Program-made: the position numbers and the translations under genes
Shown: piece after piece, positions 16,577-24,844 of the stretch
How positions within the stretch are numbered: the first letter of the stretch is position 1
How the letters are laid out: each line of letters opens with the position of its first letter
Source of the DNA: an uncultured Candidatus Saccharibacteria bacterium
Lineage (GTDB): Bacteria; Patescibacteriota; Saccharimonadia; Saccharimonadales; Saccharimonadaceae
Assembly (NCBI GenBank): GCA_947304155.1
Contig: CAMZAD010000001.1
Location: forward strand, 124,001-188,000
Direction of reading: 5' to 3'
Length of the DNA: 64,000 bases
The notes under the pieces: model-generated
The model's input: only the letters and a program-made list of their open reading frames with translations
The model's database searches: none
What the model was told of the DNA's origin: nothing

Positions 16577-17181
16577 TACAAGTTTGTCCTATTATTTAGG
16601 GCAGCAGAAAGAGTTATTTGATCGGCATATGAAAGATCGACGCCGAGTGGTAAGCCGCGAGCAAGACGGGTGATTTTTAGTTCTGGAAAGTTTTCGGATA
16701 ACATTTTTTGAAGAAGTAACGCTGTGCTTTCGCCTTCAACTGAAGGGTTAGTCGCGATGATAACTTCGGTTGCTTCGTCGTCTTTAACACGCGTAATTAG
16801 TTCTTTAATATGGAGCCGTTCCGGCGTGATACCGTCGATTGGAGAAATTGCGCCGCCAAGCACGTGATAAGTGCCAGAAAAGGCTTTAGTTTGTTCAATG
16901 GCATAAATATCAAGCGGCTCTTCAACAACAAGAATAGTTTTCTTGTCGCGTTTTTCGTCAGAATAAAGTGGCGAAACTTCTTCGTTGCTATCAATCAAGG
17001 CGAAAGTCTTTGGGCAGCTTTTGACGCCAGAATGCAAGGAGTCTAAAGTACTTGAAATGTTTTTGCTGATATTTTCATCGGCGCGAAAAAGGTAGTAGGC
17101 ATAGCGTTCAGCTGTGCGTGGACCAACTCCTGGCAAGTGACCAAGAGCTTCTATGACATTTTCTAATGCCTGAGGGAGCAT
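16576..17181 (-). CDS. recR: Recombination mediator RecR with degenerate zinc finger
   Basis: RecR loads RecA at gaps with RecF/RecO. An HhH-containing N-terminus (LPGVGPRTAERYAYYLF), the Toprim domain (ILVVEEPLDIYAIEQ, HVLGGAISPIDGI, IIATNPSVEGESTA) and the C-terminal RLARGLPLGVDLSYAD are all typical. The zinc finger, normally four cysteines before Toprim, has only one left: SCPKTFALIDSNEEVSPLYS. The module is therefore present in length but cannot bind zinc in the usual way. 201 residues is normal. Operon with ybaB upstream (three-base gap). Confidence 0.94.
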   Translation of the reverse strand: MLPQALENVIEALGHLPGVGPRTAERYAYYLFRADENISKNISSTLDSLHSGVKSCPKTFALIDSNEEVSPLYSDEKRDKKTILVVEEPLDIYAIEQTKAFSGTYHVLGGAISPIDGITPERLHIKELITRVKDDEATEVIIATNPSVEGESTALLLQKMLSENFPELKITRLARGLPLGVDLSYADQITLSAALNNRTNL

Positions 17182-17184
17182 TAA

Positions 17185-17493
17185 TTACATTCCCATGTTG
17201 CCAAGAGCACCGCCAAGTCCAGCCATGAGTGGTTTCATCTTGTCGGTTGCAATTTCTTGTGCTTTGGCATAGCCATCGCGGAAACAGTTTTCAATCCAGC
17301 GCTCGAGTTCTGAAATATCTTCAAAATCAATTTTTTCTGGATCAAGTGTAACTTTTTTGACTTTAAGTTCGCCAGTGATTTGGACTACGACTGCGCCGTC
17401 GCCAGCTTCAACTTCAACAATTTCATTTTTCAATTCTTTTTGTGCTTTGCGAAGAGCATTAAGCATCTTCATTTGGTCCATAGTCTGTCCCAT
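17185..17493 (-). CDS. ybaB: YbaB/EbfC nucleoid-associated protein
   Basis: 102-residue DNA-binding dimer. MKMLNALRKAQKELK and the VVVQITGELKVKKVTLDPE strand pattern match the YbaB fold. It is paired with recR as in many bacteria. AAGGAG lies before the ATG. Confidence 0.93.
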   Translation of the reverse strand: MGQTMDQMKMLNALRKAQKELKNEIVEVEAGDGAVVVQITGELKVKKVTLDPEKIDFEDISELERWIENCFRDGYAKAQEIATDKMKPLMAGLGGALGNMGM

Positions 17494-17525
17494 AAAAATA
17501 ACTCCTTATATCTGTATTAATAGTT

Positions 17526-17534
17526 ATTATATCA
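17526..17534 (-). promoter_or_regulatory. Extended -10 promoter of ybaB-recR
   Basis: TGATATAAT on the minus strand with a leader of about 25 bases that includes AAGGAG. This one is not leaderless. Confidence 0.6.
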
Positions 17535-17538
17535 TAGA

Positions 17539-19023
17539 TTATTCAATTGGAGGCTCTTCGCTTACGAAAGTGTAAACGTAGAGACGATCGGAGTTCTGTG
17601 ACTTTGAGTTGGTGATAATTCTATCAAGTTTATAATTCTTTAATACGCCATTCTCATCGTTTGCGAGGCCAAGAGTGGTGACTTTTGGAGTGCTGGTCGG
17701 GATAGTTCTTGAAACGCGGAAGTTTCGGGATTTAAAAATGGATTTTTTCTCAATGATTTTATAGAAGTTGTATTCAGTTTCATCTTCAACAACTAAAGTA
17801 GTGCTGTCTTCAACGTTGGCATAAATAAGGCTTAGGTCGTTACTGAAGTTGTTGGCGACGGCTGGGTTGTAGCGGTAGCCAAAGATGAAGTGTGAGATAT
17901 CAGAAATGATAATAATTGAAAGGAAGATGGCGATTGGGAGGATACCAAAAACGCGAGCGTATGGGTTTTCTGGAAAGAGGCCATACCACTTATTAAGAAT
18001 GTAGCGGAAGCCGTGAGCGATTAAAATTGCGAGTGGAAGGATTAAGAGGATGGCATGGTTTTGATTGAAACCAGAAATAATAACTGTGAAGGCGATTAAG
18101 TAAGTCGCGAGAGAGTTTCTTGAAGCGAAGAAACCGTGGTAAGTAGAGATAAGACCAGTAATAGCGAGAGCCAAGGTGGCAAGGCCAACGAGCGGTGAAA
18201 GGAAGGTGCTTTCAATCATGCCATTCCATTGGAAGAATGGAATGAAGGCGTGCCTAATATTTGAGAGATAAGCGTGAAGCGAGAATGATTCCATGAATAG
18301 AAGGCGCGGCATAGTCGAAGGATTCTTTACGGCATTCATGATAACGAGTGTGACAAATCCAATTACAACCGCAGACATAATGCAGAATGGGATTTTTGGC
18401 AAATGTTTAATTGTAAAGCGAAGATGTGGGTGAATCAAAACGTAGAAAACGATGAAAATTGCAAGATAAATCATGTATGGCGTAAAGATGGAAAGAAGCA
18501 GGAAGATTGCAAAGATAAAACTATAAAATGGTTTTGGACGGTTGACGCCTTGGATTTTTGAACCGAGCCAGAGCAAAAGTGTTGGCCAGAAAACAATCAT
18601 AATGAGTGGTGTGCCGGAGCCGGAAATATAAAGGAAACTTGAAGAAAGCACAGCAAGAACGCTCGCCATGATTGCAACGTTATTTTTAAACCAGCGGTTT
18701 AAAAGAAGGATGAAGAGTAGGCCGAGGACGCCGCCAATTAAGATACTCGGGAGTTTAATGCCGAAGCCGTTGAGACCGAAAATCGCAATCGAGTATTTTT
18801 GTAAGATGTGATACGGAAGATCAATGATGTTGCCAGAAAGAATCGTATCGTGGTTTAAGTTGAAAGAAGTTGTGACGGATTCCATTTCATCTTTTGAAAG
18901 ACCGTTTGGCGTAATAGTTGGCAAGAAAAATAGCATTGCTAGAAAAAGCAAACCAAGAATCGTATAGCCAATTACGAAACGATGTTTATATAAAAATAGT
19001 TTTGAAATGGTGTGTTTTTTCAC
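17539..19023 (-). CDS. Polytopic glycosyltransferase of the GT39/ArnT (GT-C) type
   Basis: About 494 residues with eleven or more hydrophobic helices and a C-terminal extracytoplasmic domain, the GT-C layout. The first loop after helix 1 holds LSKDEMESVTTS; GT-C enzymes keep an acidic (DE) pair there. It probably transfers a sugar from a polyprenyl-phosphate carrier to a surface acceptor. The track start (ATG at 19032) overlaps the -10 box TATAAT; the GTG at 19023, seven bases below the box, fits a leaderless mRNA. Exact substrate unknown. Confidence 0.68.
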   Translation of the reverse strand: MKKHTISKLFLYKHRFVIGYTILGLLFLAMLFFLPTITPNGLSKDEMESVTTSFNLNHDTILSGNIIDLPYHILQKYSIAIFGLNGFGIKLPSILIGGVLGLLFILLLNRWFKNNVAIMASVLAVLSSSFLYISGSGTPLIMIVFWPTLLLWLGSKIQGVNRPKPFYSFIFAIFLLLSIFTPYMIYLAIFIVFYVLIHPHLRFTIKHLPKIPFCIMSAVVIGFVTLVIMNAVKNPSTMPRLLFMESFSLHAYLSNIRHAFIPFFQWNGMIESTFLSPLVGLATLALAITGLISTYHGFFASRNSLATYLIAFTVIISGFNQNHAILLILPLAILIAHGFRYILNKWYGLFPENPYARVFGILPIAIFLSIIIISDISHFIFGYRYNPAVANNFSNDLSLIYANVEDSTTLVVEDETEYNFYKIIEKKSIFKSRNFRVSRTIPTSTPKVTTLGLANDENGVLKNYKLDRIITNSKSQNSDRLYVYTFVSEEPPIE

Positions 19024-19030
19024 TAGAACC

Positions 19031-19039
19031 ATTATAACA
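19031..19039 (-). promoter_or_regulatory. Extended -10 promoter of the GT-C gene (leaderless GTG start)
   Basis: TGTTATAAT on the minus strand. The upstream ATG is part of this box, so it cannot be the start codon; the GTG at 19023 is seven bases downstream. Confidence 0.6.
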
Positions 19040-19056
19040 TATGCGCAATCAAAAGA

Positions 19057-20430
19057 CTATTCATCTTCTGATTTATGGTCTTCATCAAGCGACATAAAGC
19101 GCAAGAGTTCTGGATGGAAGTAGAGCTTAACTTTGCCGATTGGCCCATGACGGTGTTTTGCAATCAAAAGCTCAGTAATATTAGTTGGCTCATAGCCTTC
19201 CTCTTGGTGGTAGTAGTCTACACGGTGCAAGAACATTACAAGGTCAGCATCCTGCTCAATAGAACCAGATTCACGAAGGTCGGACAAAACTGGGCGAGGG
19301 TCATCACGGCCAGTAACGCCACGAGAAAGCTGAGCAAGAGCAATGACCGGAATTTCTAGTTCACGCGCGAGAGTCTTTAAGCCACGGGAAATTTCAGTAA
19401 CCTCTTGAACACGGTTACCAGCATAGCGGTCTGAACCTTGGATGAGCTGCAAGTAGTCTACGATAATTAGGCCGATGTCATGGTCGTGAGCGGCGCGACG
19501 AGCTTTGTTTCGAAGTTCTAGAATCGTCATACTACTAGTATCATCAATGTAAATTGGAATTTGACTCATGTCGCCAAGTGCGTCACCGATTTTACTGAAG
19601 TCTTCGTCTGAAATATTACCAGTGCGGATGTTCCAGTTACTAACGCCGGATGCATCAGAAATCATACGGTCAACGATTTCGTTTTTGGCCATCTCCATTG
19701 AGAAGAATAAGACGCCACGCTTGTTAATATCGGCAATATTATAAGCAAGGTTTTGAGCAAAAGTAGTTTTACCCATTGCTGGACGTGCGCCAACGATGAT
19801 GAGATCGCCAGGCTGGAAGCCAGCGGTTTTCTTGTCAAGATCAACGAAACCAGTTTTTAGGCCACGCAAGGCGCCACGATTTTTATGGAGATTTTCCATA
19901 CGGTCAAAAGCGTCAACAAGTAAGTCACCAAGTGCAGTGTATTCGGTTTTGATAGTTTTGTCTGATACTTCAAAGAGCTCTTTTTCGGCTTCACCAAGCA
20001 AGTCGCCAACAATTTTTCCGCCATCATAAGCGCCCTCAACGATTTTTGCGCCAGCCTTAATTAAGCGACGCCGAACAGAAGCTTGTTCGACAAGGTCTGC
20101 ATAAGATTTTACGTGGGCAGCGGTTGGAACTACGTTGGTGAGTTCAGCGAGATATGATGAGCCACCAATTTCTTTTAACAAATTCTGGTTTCTAAGTTCG
20201 GAAGTTAAAGTTAAAAGGTCGACTGGTTGTGAGCGTTCATAAAGCGTGACGATTGCACGGAAAATAGAAGCATGGCGCTTGTCGTAAAAGTCGGCTGGTT
20301 TGATTCGTTCAAGAATATCAGGAAGTGCGCCGTCATCCAAAAGCAGAGCTCCGATTAGTGAGCGTTCAGCATCAACATCTTGTGGAGTCACTTTTCCAAC
20401 AGTCTCTCGCGCAGTCTTCTCTGTAACCAT
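19057..20430 (-). CDS. dnaB: Replicative DNA helicase DnaB
   Basis: Hexameric fork helicase. N-terminal domain (about 15-120, DVDAERSLIGALLLDDGAL), linker helix, and RecA-like domain with Walker A GARPAMGKTTFAQNLA, Walker B LIIVDYLQLI and the C-terminal GPIGKVKLYFHPELLRF. 457 residues is typical and no intein is seen. AAGGAGAGG lies before the ATG, which overlaps the dnaX stop by one base (TAATG). dnaX-dnaB coupling places clamp loader and helicase in one transcript. Confidence 0.96.
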   Translation of the reverse strand: MVTEKTARETVGKVTPQDVDAERSLIGALLLDDGALPDILERIKPADFYDKRHASIFRAIVTLYERSQPVDLLTLTSELRNQNLLKEIGGSSYLAELTNVVPTAAHVKSYADLVEQASVRRRLIKAGAKIVEGAYDGGKIVGDLLGEAEKELFEVSDKTIKTEYTALGDLLVDAFDRMENLHKNRGALRGLKTGFVDLDKKTAGFQPGDLIIVGARPAMGKTTFAQNLAYNIADINKRGVLFFSMEMAKNEIVDRMISDASGVSNWNIRTGNISDEDFSKIGDALGDMSQIPIYIDDTSSMTILELRNKARRAAHDHDIGLIIVDYLQLIQGSDRYAGNRVQEVTEISRGLKTLARELEIPVIALAQLSRGVTGRDDPRPVLSDLRESGSIEQDADLVMFLHRVDYYHQEEGYEPTNITELLIAKHRHGPIGKVKLYFHPELLRFMSLDEDHKSEDE

Positions 20431-21983
20431 TACCTCTCCTTAAACGGGTCATCATCCGCTGTTTGTATACCTTCTCCCATTATATCAGAAAGTGCGGCGA
20501 TTTTTTGCTTCATTTCGCTGCTGATTTTTGGTCTTGGGGTCTTTGAAATAGAGATTGCGTCATCTGGAACGTCTTCATCATTAATGTTGACGATTTCAAC
20601 GCGATAGCCCGGAGCGGACTCTTTGATTACTTCCATATTTTTCTGACTGCGCAAAATATCGTAGTCGGTTTTTCTGGCTGGATAAATTTTAAGTAAGTCT
20701 TCTTCGATTTTGAATGAGGCGTTTTCAATAAATGAGCCTAGGCCGTAGTTGATGGATTTAATGCTGCCAACAAAAGCAGTGAGGTTTAGTTCGCCGGATT
20801 GGATAACGGAGTCAGTGAGTGAAGCAGCTTCAATGTTTACTTCAGGTTTAGTTTCTTCTGGTTTTTTATTTCTAATTTTGGCGAGCTCGGCAGATTTTTT
20901 GAGTCTTTCGCGAATGGCGTCAAATTTATCATTTGACGTTGCTTGAGGCTTTGCGGCAGCTTGGGATGGGTCAGGTTGGGATGAGACCGGGCGAGCAGCG
21001 GGACGGGCGGATGCAAGTTGGACTTGTGGTTGAGGGGCAACCTGGGCTTGTCTTGTATCTAAAAATGCGACGAGCAGTTTTGCCTCAGCAAAAGGATAAG
21101 AAACATCAAATAGTCTCGAAATGAGGTTCAAGGTCTTTGGGGTTGGATTTTCGATAATGCGTTCAATAATGTCGGCTGCGATTGTTTCGGTTGCAGTGCC
21201 GAGATTTAAAAGTTCCTTTAAAATACTAGTCGTCTCGTCAGTGTTTCCCCCTTCGTAGTTTGAAAGGAGGCTTTTGATTTTTTCGTCGGTTGGGAGACCG
21301 AGCGCCTTATCTACGTCATCATTAGTAATGGTCTCGCCTTTTGGCTTAAGACTTGAGATTTGGTCAAGCAAAGAAATTGTGTCGCGGAAAGAACCGCCAC
21401 CACGACGAACAATAATATCAATTGCGGCATCTTCAATGATAATTCCCTCAGATTTGGCAATCTTTGAGATATGTTTTTTCATAGTTTCGGCATCAGCGAG
21501 ACAGAAAGTGAAGACCTGGGCACGTGAAGTAATTGTGACCGGGACTTTTTCGAGGTTAGTCGTAGCGAGGATAAAGACGACATGCTCTGGCGGTTCTTCC
21601 ATAATTTTAAGAAGAGCGTTAAAAGCCGACTTACTAAGCATATGAAATTCGTCGATAATGTAAATCTTATACTTGCCTTCGTTTGGCGCAATCATGGCCT
21701 TTTCGCGAAGGTCACGAATGTTGTCGATGCCGGTATTTGAAGCACCATCGATTTCGATGATATCGACGTAAGAATCTTCTAGTTCATATTTAAAGTGGTT
21801 GATTTCGTGGGCGAAGATGCGGGCGACGGAAGTTTTGCCACAGCCGCGTGGGCCAGTAAAAATGTAGGCATGCGAAATATTGTCAGAGTTAATTTCCTCC
21901 TTCAAAGACTTGATAATCGTATCCTGTCCAATCACGCTGTCGAGCGAAATAGGTCGATACTTACGATATAATGCCTTTCCCAT
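20430..21983 (-). CDS. dnaX: DNA polymerase III subunit gamma/tau, lacking the zinc module
   Basis: Clamp-loader ATPase. Walker A GPRGCGKTSVARIFA, Walker B with YIIDEFHMLSKSAFNALLK, and the sensor ILATTNLEKVPVTITSRA are all canonical. The Cys4 zinc module that normally sits between Walker A and the VDVIEIDAASNTG block is missing: the sequence runs ARIFAHEINHFKYELEDSYV straight into DIIEIDGASNTG with no cysteines. Residues 320-400 form a Pro/Gln/Ala-rich linker, then a tau-like C-terminal domain. 517 residues. An extended -10 element ends seven bases from the ATG. Confidence 0.95.
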   Translation of the reverse strand: MGKALYRKYRPISLDSVIGQDTIIKSLKEEINSDNISHAYIFTGPRGCGKTSVARIFAHEINHFKYELEDSYVDIIEIDGASNTGIDNIRDLREKAMIAPNEGKYKIYIIDEFHMLSKSAFNALLKIMEEPPEHVVFILATTNLEKVPVTITSRAQVFTFCLADAETMKKHISKIAKSEGIIIEDAAIDIIVRRGGGSFRDTISLLDQISSLKPKGETITNDDVDKALGLPTDEKIKSLLSNYEGGNTDETTSILKELLNLGTATETIAADIIERIIENPTPKTLNLISRLFDVSYPFAEAKLLVAFLDTRQAQVAPQPQVQLASARPAARPVSSQPDPSQAAAKPQATSNDKFDAIRERLKKSAELAKIRNKKPEETKPEVNIEAASLTDSVIQSGELNLTAFVGSIKSINYGLGSFIENASFKIEEDLLKIYPARKTDYDILRSQKNMEVIKESAPGYRVEIVNINDEDVPDDAISISKTPRPKISSEMKQKIAALSDIMGEGIQTADDDPFKER

Positions 21984-21990
21984 TAGATTA

Positions 21991-21999
21991 ATTATAGCA
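21991..21999 (-). promoter_or_regulatory. Extended -10 promoter of dnaX-dnaB (leaderless)
   Basis: TGCTATAAT on the minus strand, seven bases before the dnaX ATG. Confidence 0.65.
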
Positions 22000-22002
22000 C
22001 AA

Positions 22003-22028
22003 CAAAAAGTTCCCCTTTCGGAGAACTT
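22003..22028 (-). terminator. Terminator of the 22042-22560 gene
   Basis: Minus-strand AGTTCTCC / GGGGAACT stem with a GAAA loop and a T5 run. It abuts the dnaX promoter. Confidence 0.85.
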
Positions 22029-22041
22029 CTTAGAATCTAGA

Positions 22042-22560
22042 TTAGAGCGCTGCTTCGACGGCTGCCCAGTTTGCGTCGTCGTTGTTTGCAGGAATGACGA
22101 CTGAAACTTGTGAACCTTCTTTCAAGTGGAAGTAAGTTACTGAAGCGTATAAGACTTCGTATTCGCGGCCGTTAACTTCTACGAAATATTTATCATCGTG
22201 GTGAGTAAGGGTGCCAATAACGGTTTTTCTTTCAACTGGACCAATTTGCTTATAGAGGAATTTGCCATCAGGAGTAATTGTAAGCTTCATGATGTCGCCT
22301 TCAACGAGCTTGGACTTAGAAGCGTAGTTTGCAGGAACAGGATAGTTCTTGCCTTCTTGGTCGATCATGATTTGGCCATCGAAGACACCTTCAATAATTT
22401 TACCTTCTGGACCTGAGATTGTAACTTCACGTGGAGCAGTAATAGTATCGCCGTCGCCTAAGATGGAAATCAACAACTCCTTAGCTGCTGCTAAGTTGAT
22501 TTCTGCGTCTTGAATAAGTGCGCGTAATCGTTTTATTTGTTTTTCTGGTAATTCAGACAT
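22042..22560 (-). CDS. Conserved hypothetical protein with N-terminal helix and beta-barrel-like domains
   Basis: About 172 residues. A charged helix (LPEKQIKRLRALIQDAEINLAAAKELLISIL) precedes an all-beta part with evenly spaced valines and glycines (GPEGKIIEGVFDGQIMI, VEGDIMKLTITPDGKFLYKQI), reminiscent of OB-like or elongation-factor barrels. No catalytic motif and no signal peptide. Of the two nearby ATGs, 22560 has GCGAGG upstream and is preferred to 22569. It has a strong promoter and its own terminator, so it is probably well expressed. Function unknown. Confidence 0.75.
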   Translation of the reverse strand: MSELPEKQIKRLRALIQDAEINLAAAKELLISILGDGDTITAPREVTISGPEGKIIEGVFDGQIMIDQEGKNYPVPANYASKSKLVEGDIMKLTITPDGKFLYKQIGPVERKTVIGTLTHHDDKYFVEVNGREYEVLYASVTYFHLKEGSQVSVVIPANNDDANWAAVEAAL

Positions 22561-22599
22561 ACCTCGCATCCTGTCTGTTTAATATATAGTATTAATATT

Positions 22600-22628
22600 A
22601 TATTATATCGCTGGCCTGCAATTGTCAA
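22600..22628 (-). promoter_or_regulatory. Consensus-type promoter of the 22042-22560 gene
   Basis: Minus-strand TTGACA, 17 bases, TAATAT (a TATAAT overlaps it at 15-base spacing). The -35 is part of the inverted repeat ATTGTxxACAAT, a possible operator. Confidence 0.65.
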
Positions 22629-22699
22629 CAATTTTTCACGAAATTTTTTCCACACGTATAACAGGTTGTAGGTCTTAAATGTTGTAAAAAATACTTATA

Positions 22700-22708
22700 T
22701 GTTATACT
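22700..22708 (+). promoter_or_regulatory. Extended -10 promoter of rlmH (leaderless)
   Basis: TGTTATACT ends six bases before the rlmH ATG. Confidence 0.65.
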
Positions 22709-22714
22709 TGAATC

Positions 22715-23146
22715 ATGATAAAGATTATTGCTGGTGGGAAGAAAAGTTCGGGCTGGGTGCTTGAAGCCTGTGCCGAATATGAAAAACGTTTGAAAAAGCC
22801 ATTTGATATCAAATGGGAGATTTTTGAAGAAGAAAAACTCAATAAGATATTGGCAGATTGGAATTTTAAATCAAACGAGGTGGTGATTCTGGCGGATGAA
22901 CGCGGTAAGAATATCTCTTCACCGGAGCTTTCGGATAAACTTTGTAAGATTTTCAATTCAAGTTGCGAGGCAGTAATTATTATTGGTGGGGCTTTTGGTG
23001 TGACCGACGAGGTCCGTCAGAAGGCGGATTTTGTTTGGAGTTTCTCAAGGTTGGTCTTCCCTCACATGCTGATGCGAATTATGATGACGGAGCAAATTTA
23101 CCGTGCACAAGAGATTGCAAATGGCGGTAAATATCATCACGAATAA
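22715..23146 (+). CDS. rlmH: 23S rRNA (pseudouridine-1915-N3)-methyltransferase RlmH
   Basis: SPOUT-class methyltransferase acting on helix 69 of assembled ribosomes. NEVVILADERGKNISSPEL and AVIIIGGAFGVTDEVR (the SAM-knot loop, usually IGGPEG or IGGAYG) are visible. SFSRLVFPHMLMRIMMTEQIYRA and the terminal GGKYHHE match the conserved C-terminus. 143 residues is about 12-15 short of the E. coli protein, mostly at the N-terminus. Monocistronic. Confidence 0.95.
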   Translation: MIKIIAGGKKSSGWVLEACAEYEKRLKKPFDIKWEIFEEEKLNKILADWNFKSNEVVILADERGKNISSPELSDKLCKIFNSSCEAVIIIGGAFGVTDEVRQKADFVWSFSRLVFPHMLMRIMMTEQIYRAQEIANGGKYHHE

Positions 23147-23262
23147 GGTTGGCTGCAAGTATCCGCATTGACTTTCTTATAAAATATGCTATAGTTATAT
23201 TGTAACTATTAAAGGTGTCTTTTTAGATGCTAGTTTGATCCTTAGAATAGGGGGTATTCGAT

Positions 23263-23625
23263 ATGGTGCTTGCAAACAATGATCTTGTAAAAGAGGATAC
23301 GTTCAACGCTCGTTCCGTTAATTGGGCGGAGTTAGTGAACATGGACGTAAATCTCCGTCCCACAGAGTATCGTACGATTAGACTTACGGAGCGCATGGCC
23401 GAGATTGAAATTCTGATTCAGGCCGTGTATGACAAGGGTAACAATTATGAAGCATCCGGCAAGTTTTACGACGATGAGAGGTGGTATCACATCCAAATTT
23501 TTATCTACAAGCCTCAAGAGAGCGCAAGAATTAGATTTATACCAAGACCTATCAGTGTTGTGACGATGTTTGATCAGCCCTATATCGAGCATTGCCGCAA
23601 AAACAGGAAGAAGCCCTCAGATTGA
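23263..23625 (+). CDS. Orphan small protein of unknown function
   Basis: 120 residues, soluble, rich in charged residues, with a W-x-H-IQIFIYKPQE beta strand near the centre. No known motif. It has its own promoter (TTGACT ... TATAGT at 16-base spacing), a leader of about 60 bases with AGGGGG before the ATG, and its own terminator. This layout is shared with the other orphan genes at 27399, 32597, 37028 and 62402, unlike the leaderless core genes. Confidence 0.65.
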   Translation: MVLANNDLVKEDTFNARSVNWAELVNMDVNLRPTEYRTIRLTERMAEIEILIQAVYDKGNNYEASGKFYDDERWYHIQIFIYKPQESARIRFIPRPISVVTMFDQPYIEHCRKNRKKPSD

Positions 23626-23637
23626 GGGCTCTTTTTT
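23612..23637 (+). terminator. Terminator overlapping the stop codon of the 23263 orphan gene
   Basis: AGCCCTCA / TGAGGGCT stem and T6 run; the TGA stop codon begins the right arm. Confidence 0.85.
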
Positions 23638-23644
23638 ATGCAAC

Positions 23645-23671
23645 AAAAAATCGCCCGAAGGCGACTTTTTG
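23645..23671. terminator. Terminator of the rplJL operon
   Basis: A6, TCGCC / GGCGA stem with loop CGAA, then T5; it ends the minus-strand rplJL transcript and could also work on the plus strand. Confidence 0.8.
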
Positions 23672-23707
23672 TTATATTACAATTCACTAGTTAGAAGATT
23701 GTTTGAA

Positions 23708-24085
23708 TTAAGCGAGTTCAACAGTAGCACCAGCTTCTTCAAGAGTTTTCTTGAGAGCTTCAGCTTCGTCTTTAGCAACTTTTTCTTTAACGTTTGCAGG
23801 AGCACCGTCAACGATTGCCTTAGCTTCGCCAAGACCGAGACCGGTAGCTTCTTTAACAGCTTTGATAACTGCAATTTTTTGTGCACCAGCGTCTTTGAGG
23901 ACGACAGTGTATTCTGATTTTTCATCAGCAGCAGCTGCACCAGCTTCAGCAGGAGCAGCAGCGACAGCGACAGCAGCAGCAGCTGGTTCGATGCCGTATT
24001 CTTCTTTAAGAGTGTTTTTGAGTTCGTTGACTTCGAGAACGGTAAGGTTTACGAGTTCTTCAGCCAATTTTTTGATATCAGCCAT
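23708..24085 (-). CDS. rplL: 50S ribosomal protein L7/L12
   Basis: Stalk protein recruiting translation GTPases. The N-terminal dimerisation helices ([23 protein letters not shown]), Ala-rich hinge (about 34-52) and C-terminal domain ([20 protein letters not shown] ... [20 protein letters not shown]) are complete at 125 residues. 43 bases downstream of rplJ, as usual. Confidence 0.97.
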   Translation of the reverse strand: MADIKKLAEELVNLTVLEVNELKNTLKEEYGIEPAAAAVAVAAAPAEAGAAAADEKSEYTVVLKDAGAQKIAVIKAVKEATGLGLGEAKAIVDGAPANVKEKVAKDEAEALKKTLEEAGATVELA

Positions 24086-24128
24086 GATTAAATTCCTTTA
24101 CTATAAATTATTTAGATTGATTGCCAAA

Positions 24129-24650
24129 TTAAGCGGCTTTGTTTTCCAAACCAGAAACGATTTCTGAGATGCCATTTGCGACACCAGAGATAGAATCGTT
24201 GAGTGGTGAAAGAAGTTGTGCAACAACTTGAGCGATGAGTTCGTTCTTTGATGGAAGTGAAGCAAGAGCTTTAACTTCTGCGTCAGAGAGAGCTGCACCA
24301 GAATCGTTGAAGCCACCTGCGATTTGAAGGATGTCGTGGGTTTTTGCAAACTCAGCGAGAACCTTTGCAGGAGCAACTTCGTCGGTGTCTGAGATAGCGT
24401 AAAGCAATTGGCCAACGAGACCAGTTGTATCGGTATCTTTGTAGACGGCGACTGAGTTCATAGCAACACGGACCAAGCGGTTCTTAACGACCTTGATCTT
24501 TACGCCGTTTTCGCGAGCTTTTTTGCGGAGCTCTTGGAGTTCTGCAACTGTCAAGCCTTGATAACGAGCATAAACGGTCATTTTGCTATTGTTCATGAGC
24601 TCGGTTAAATCAGCAACCAATGTGTTCTTTTTATCCTTTGAGATTGCCAT
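24129..24650 (-). CDS. rplJ: 50S ribosomal protein L10
   Basis: Base of the ribosomal stalk. MAISKDKKNTLVADLTELM, VYARYQGLTVAELQELRKKARENG and the C-terminal helix that carries L7/L12 dimers are typical; 173 residues. Expression is very likely controlled by the L10 leader upstream, which lets L10-L12 repress their own mRNA. Confidence 0.96.
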   Translation of the reverse strand: MAISKDKKNTLVADLTELMNNSKMTVYARYQGLTVAELQELRKKARENGVKIKVVKNRLVRVAMNSVAVYKDTDTTGLVGQLLYAISDTDEVAPAKVLAEFAKTHDILQIAGGFNDSGAALSDAEVKALASLPSKNELIAQVVAQLLSPLNDSISGVANGISEIVSGLENKAA

Positions 24651-24703
24651 AAAAAGTTCCTTTTGGTTGTTAATATTTAAAAACTAGTGAATTGTTAAAA
24701 TTC

Positions 24704-24783
24704 GTTACCAACCCAAATAACTCTAATAAGAATTGTCCTCGGTGGCATTATTAAATCCGAAGATCGCCACTGTCTTTGGTAAC
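24704..24783 (-). promoter_or_regulatory. L10 leader (ribosomal protein autoregulatory RNA)
   Basis: On the minus strand GTTACCAAAGACAGTGGC pairs distally with TTGGTAAC, and an inner GTGGC / GCCAC pair precedes the CCGAGGA element. These are the hallmarks of the L10 leader: the kink-turn side ACCAAAGACAGU and the CCGAGG strand. It lies about 55 bases before the rplJ ATG, after the rplA terminator. L10 or the L10(L12)4 complex binds it and represses rplJL. Confidence 0.9.
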
Positions 24784-24808
24784 TGGGAACATTTTAGCAT
24801 AAAACCAA

Positions 24809-24840
24809 CAAAAAAGCAACCCCGAAGGGCTGCTTTTTTT
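24809..24840 (-). terminator. Terminator of rplA
   Basis: Minus-strand AGCAGCCC / GGGTTGCT stem with a TTCG loop and T6 run, directly after the rplA stop codon. It separates rplA from the rplJL unit. Confidence 0.85.
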
Positions 24841-24844
24841 AAGA

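Noticed and set aside
22200-22420. Plus-strand ORFs overlapping the 22042-22560 gene and the ribosomal genes
   Set aside because: Shadows of well-supported minus-strand genes without start signals.
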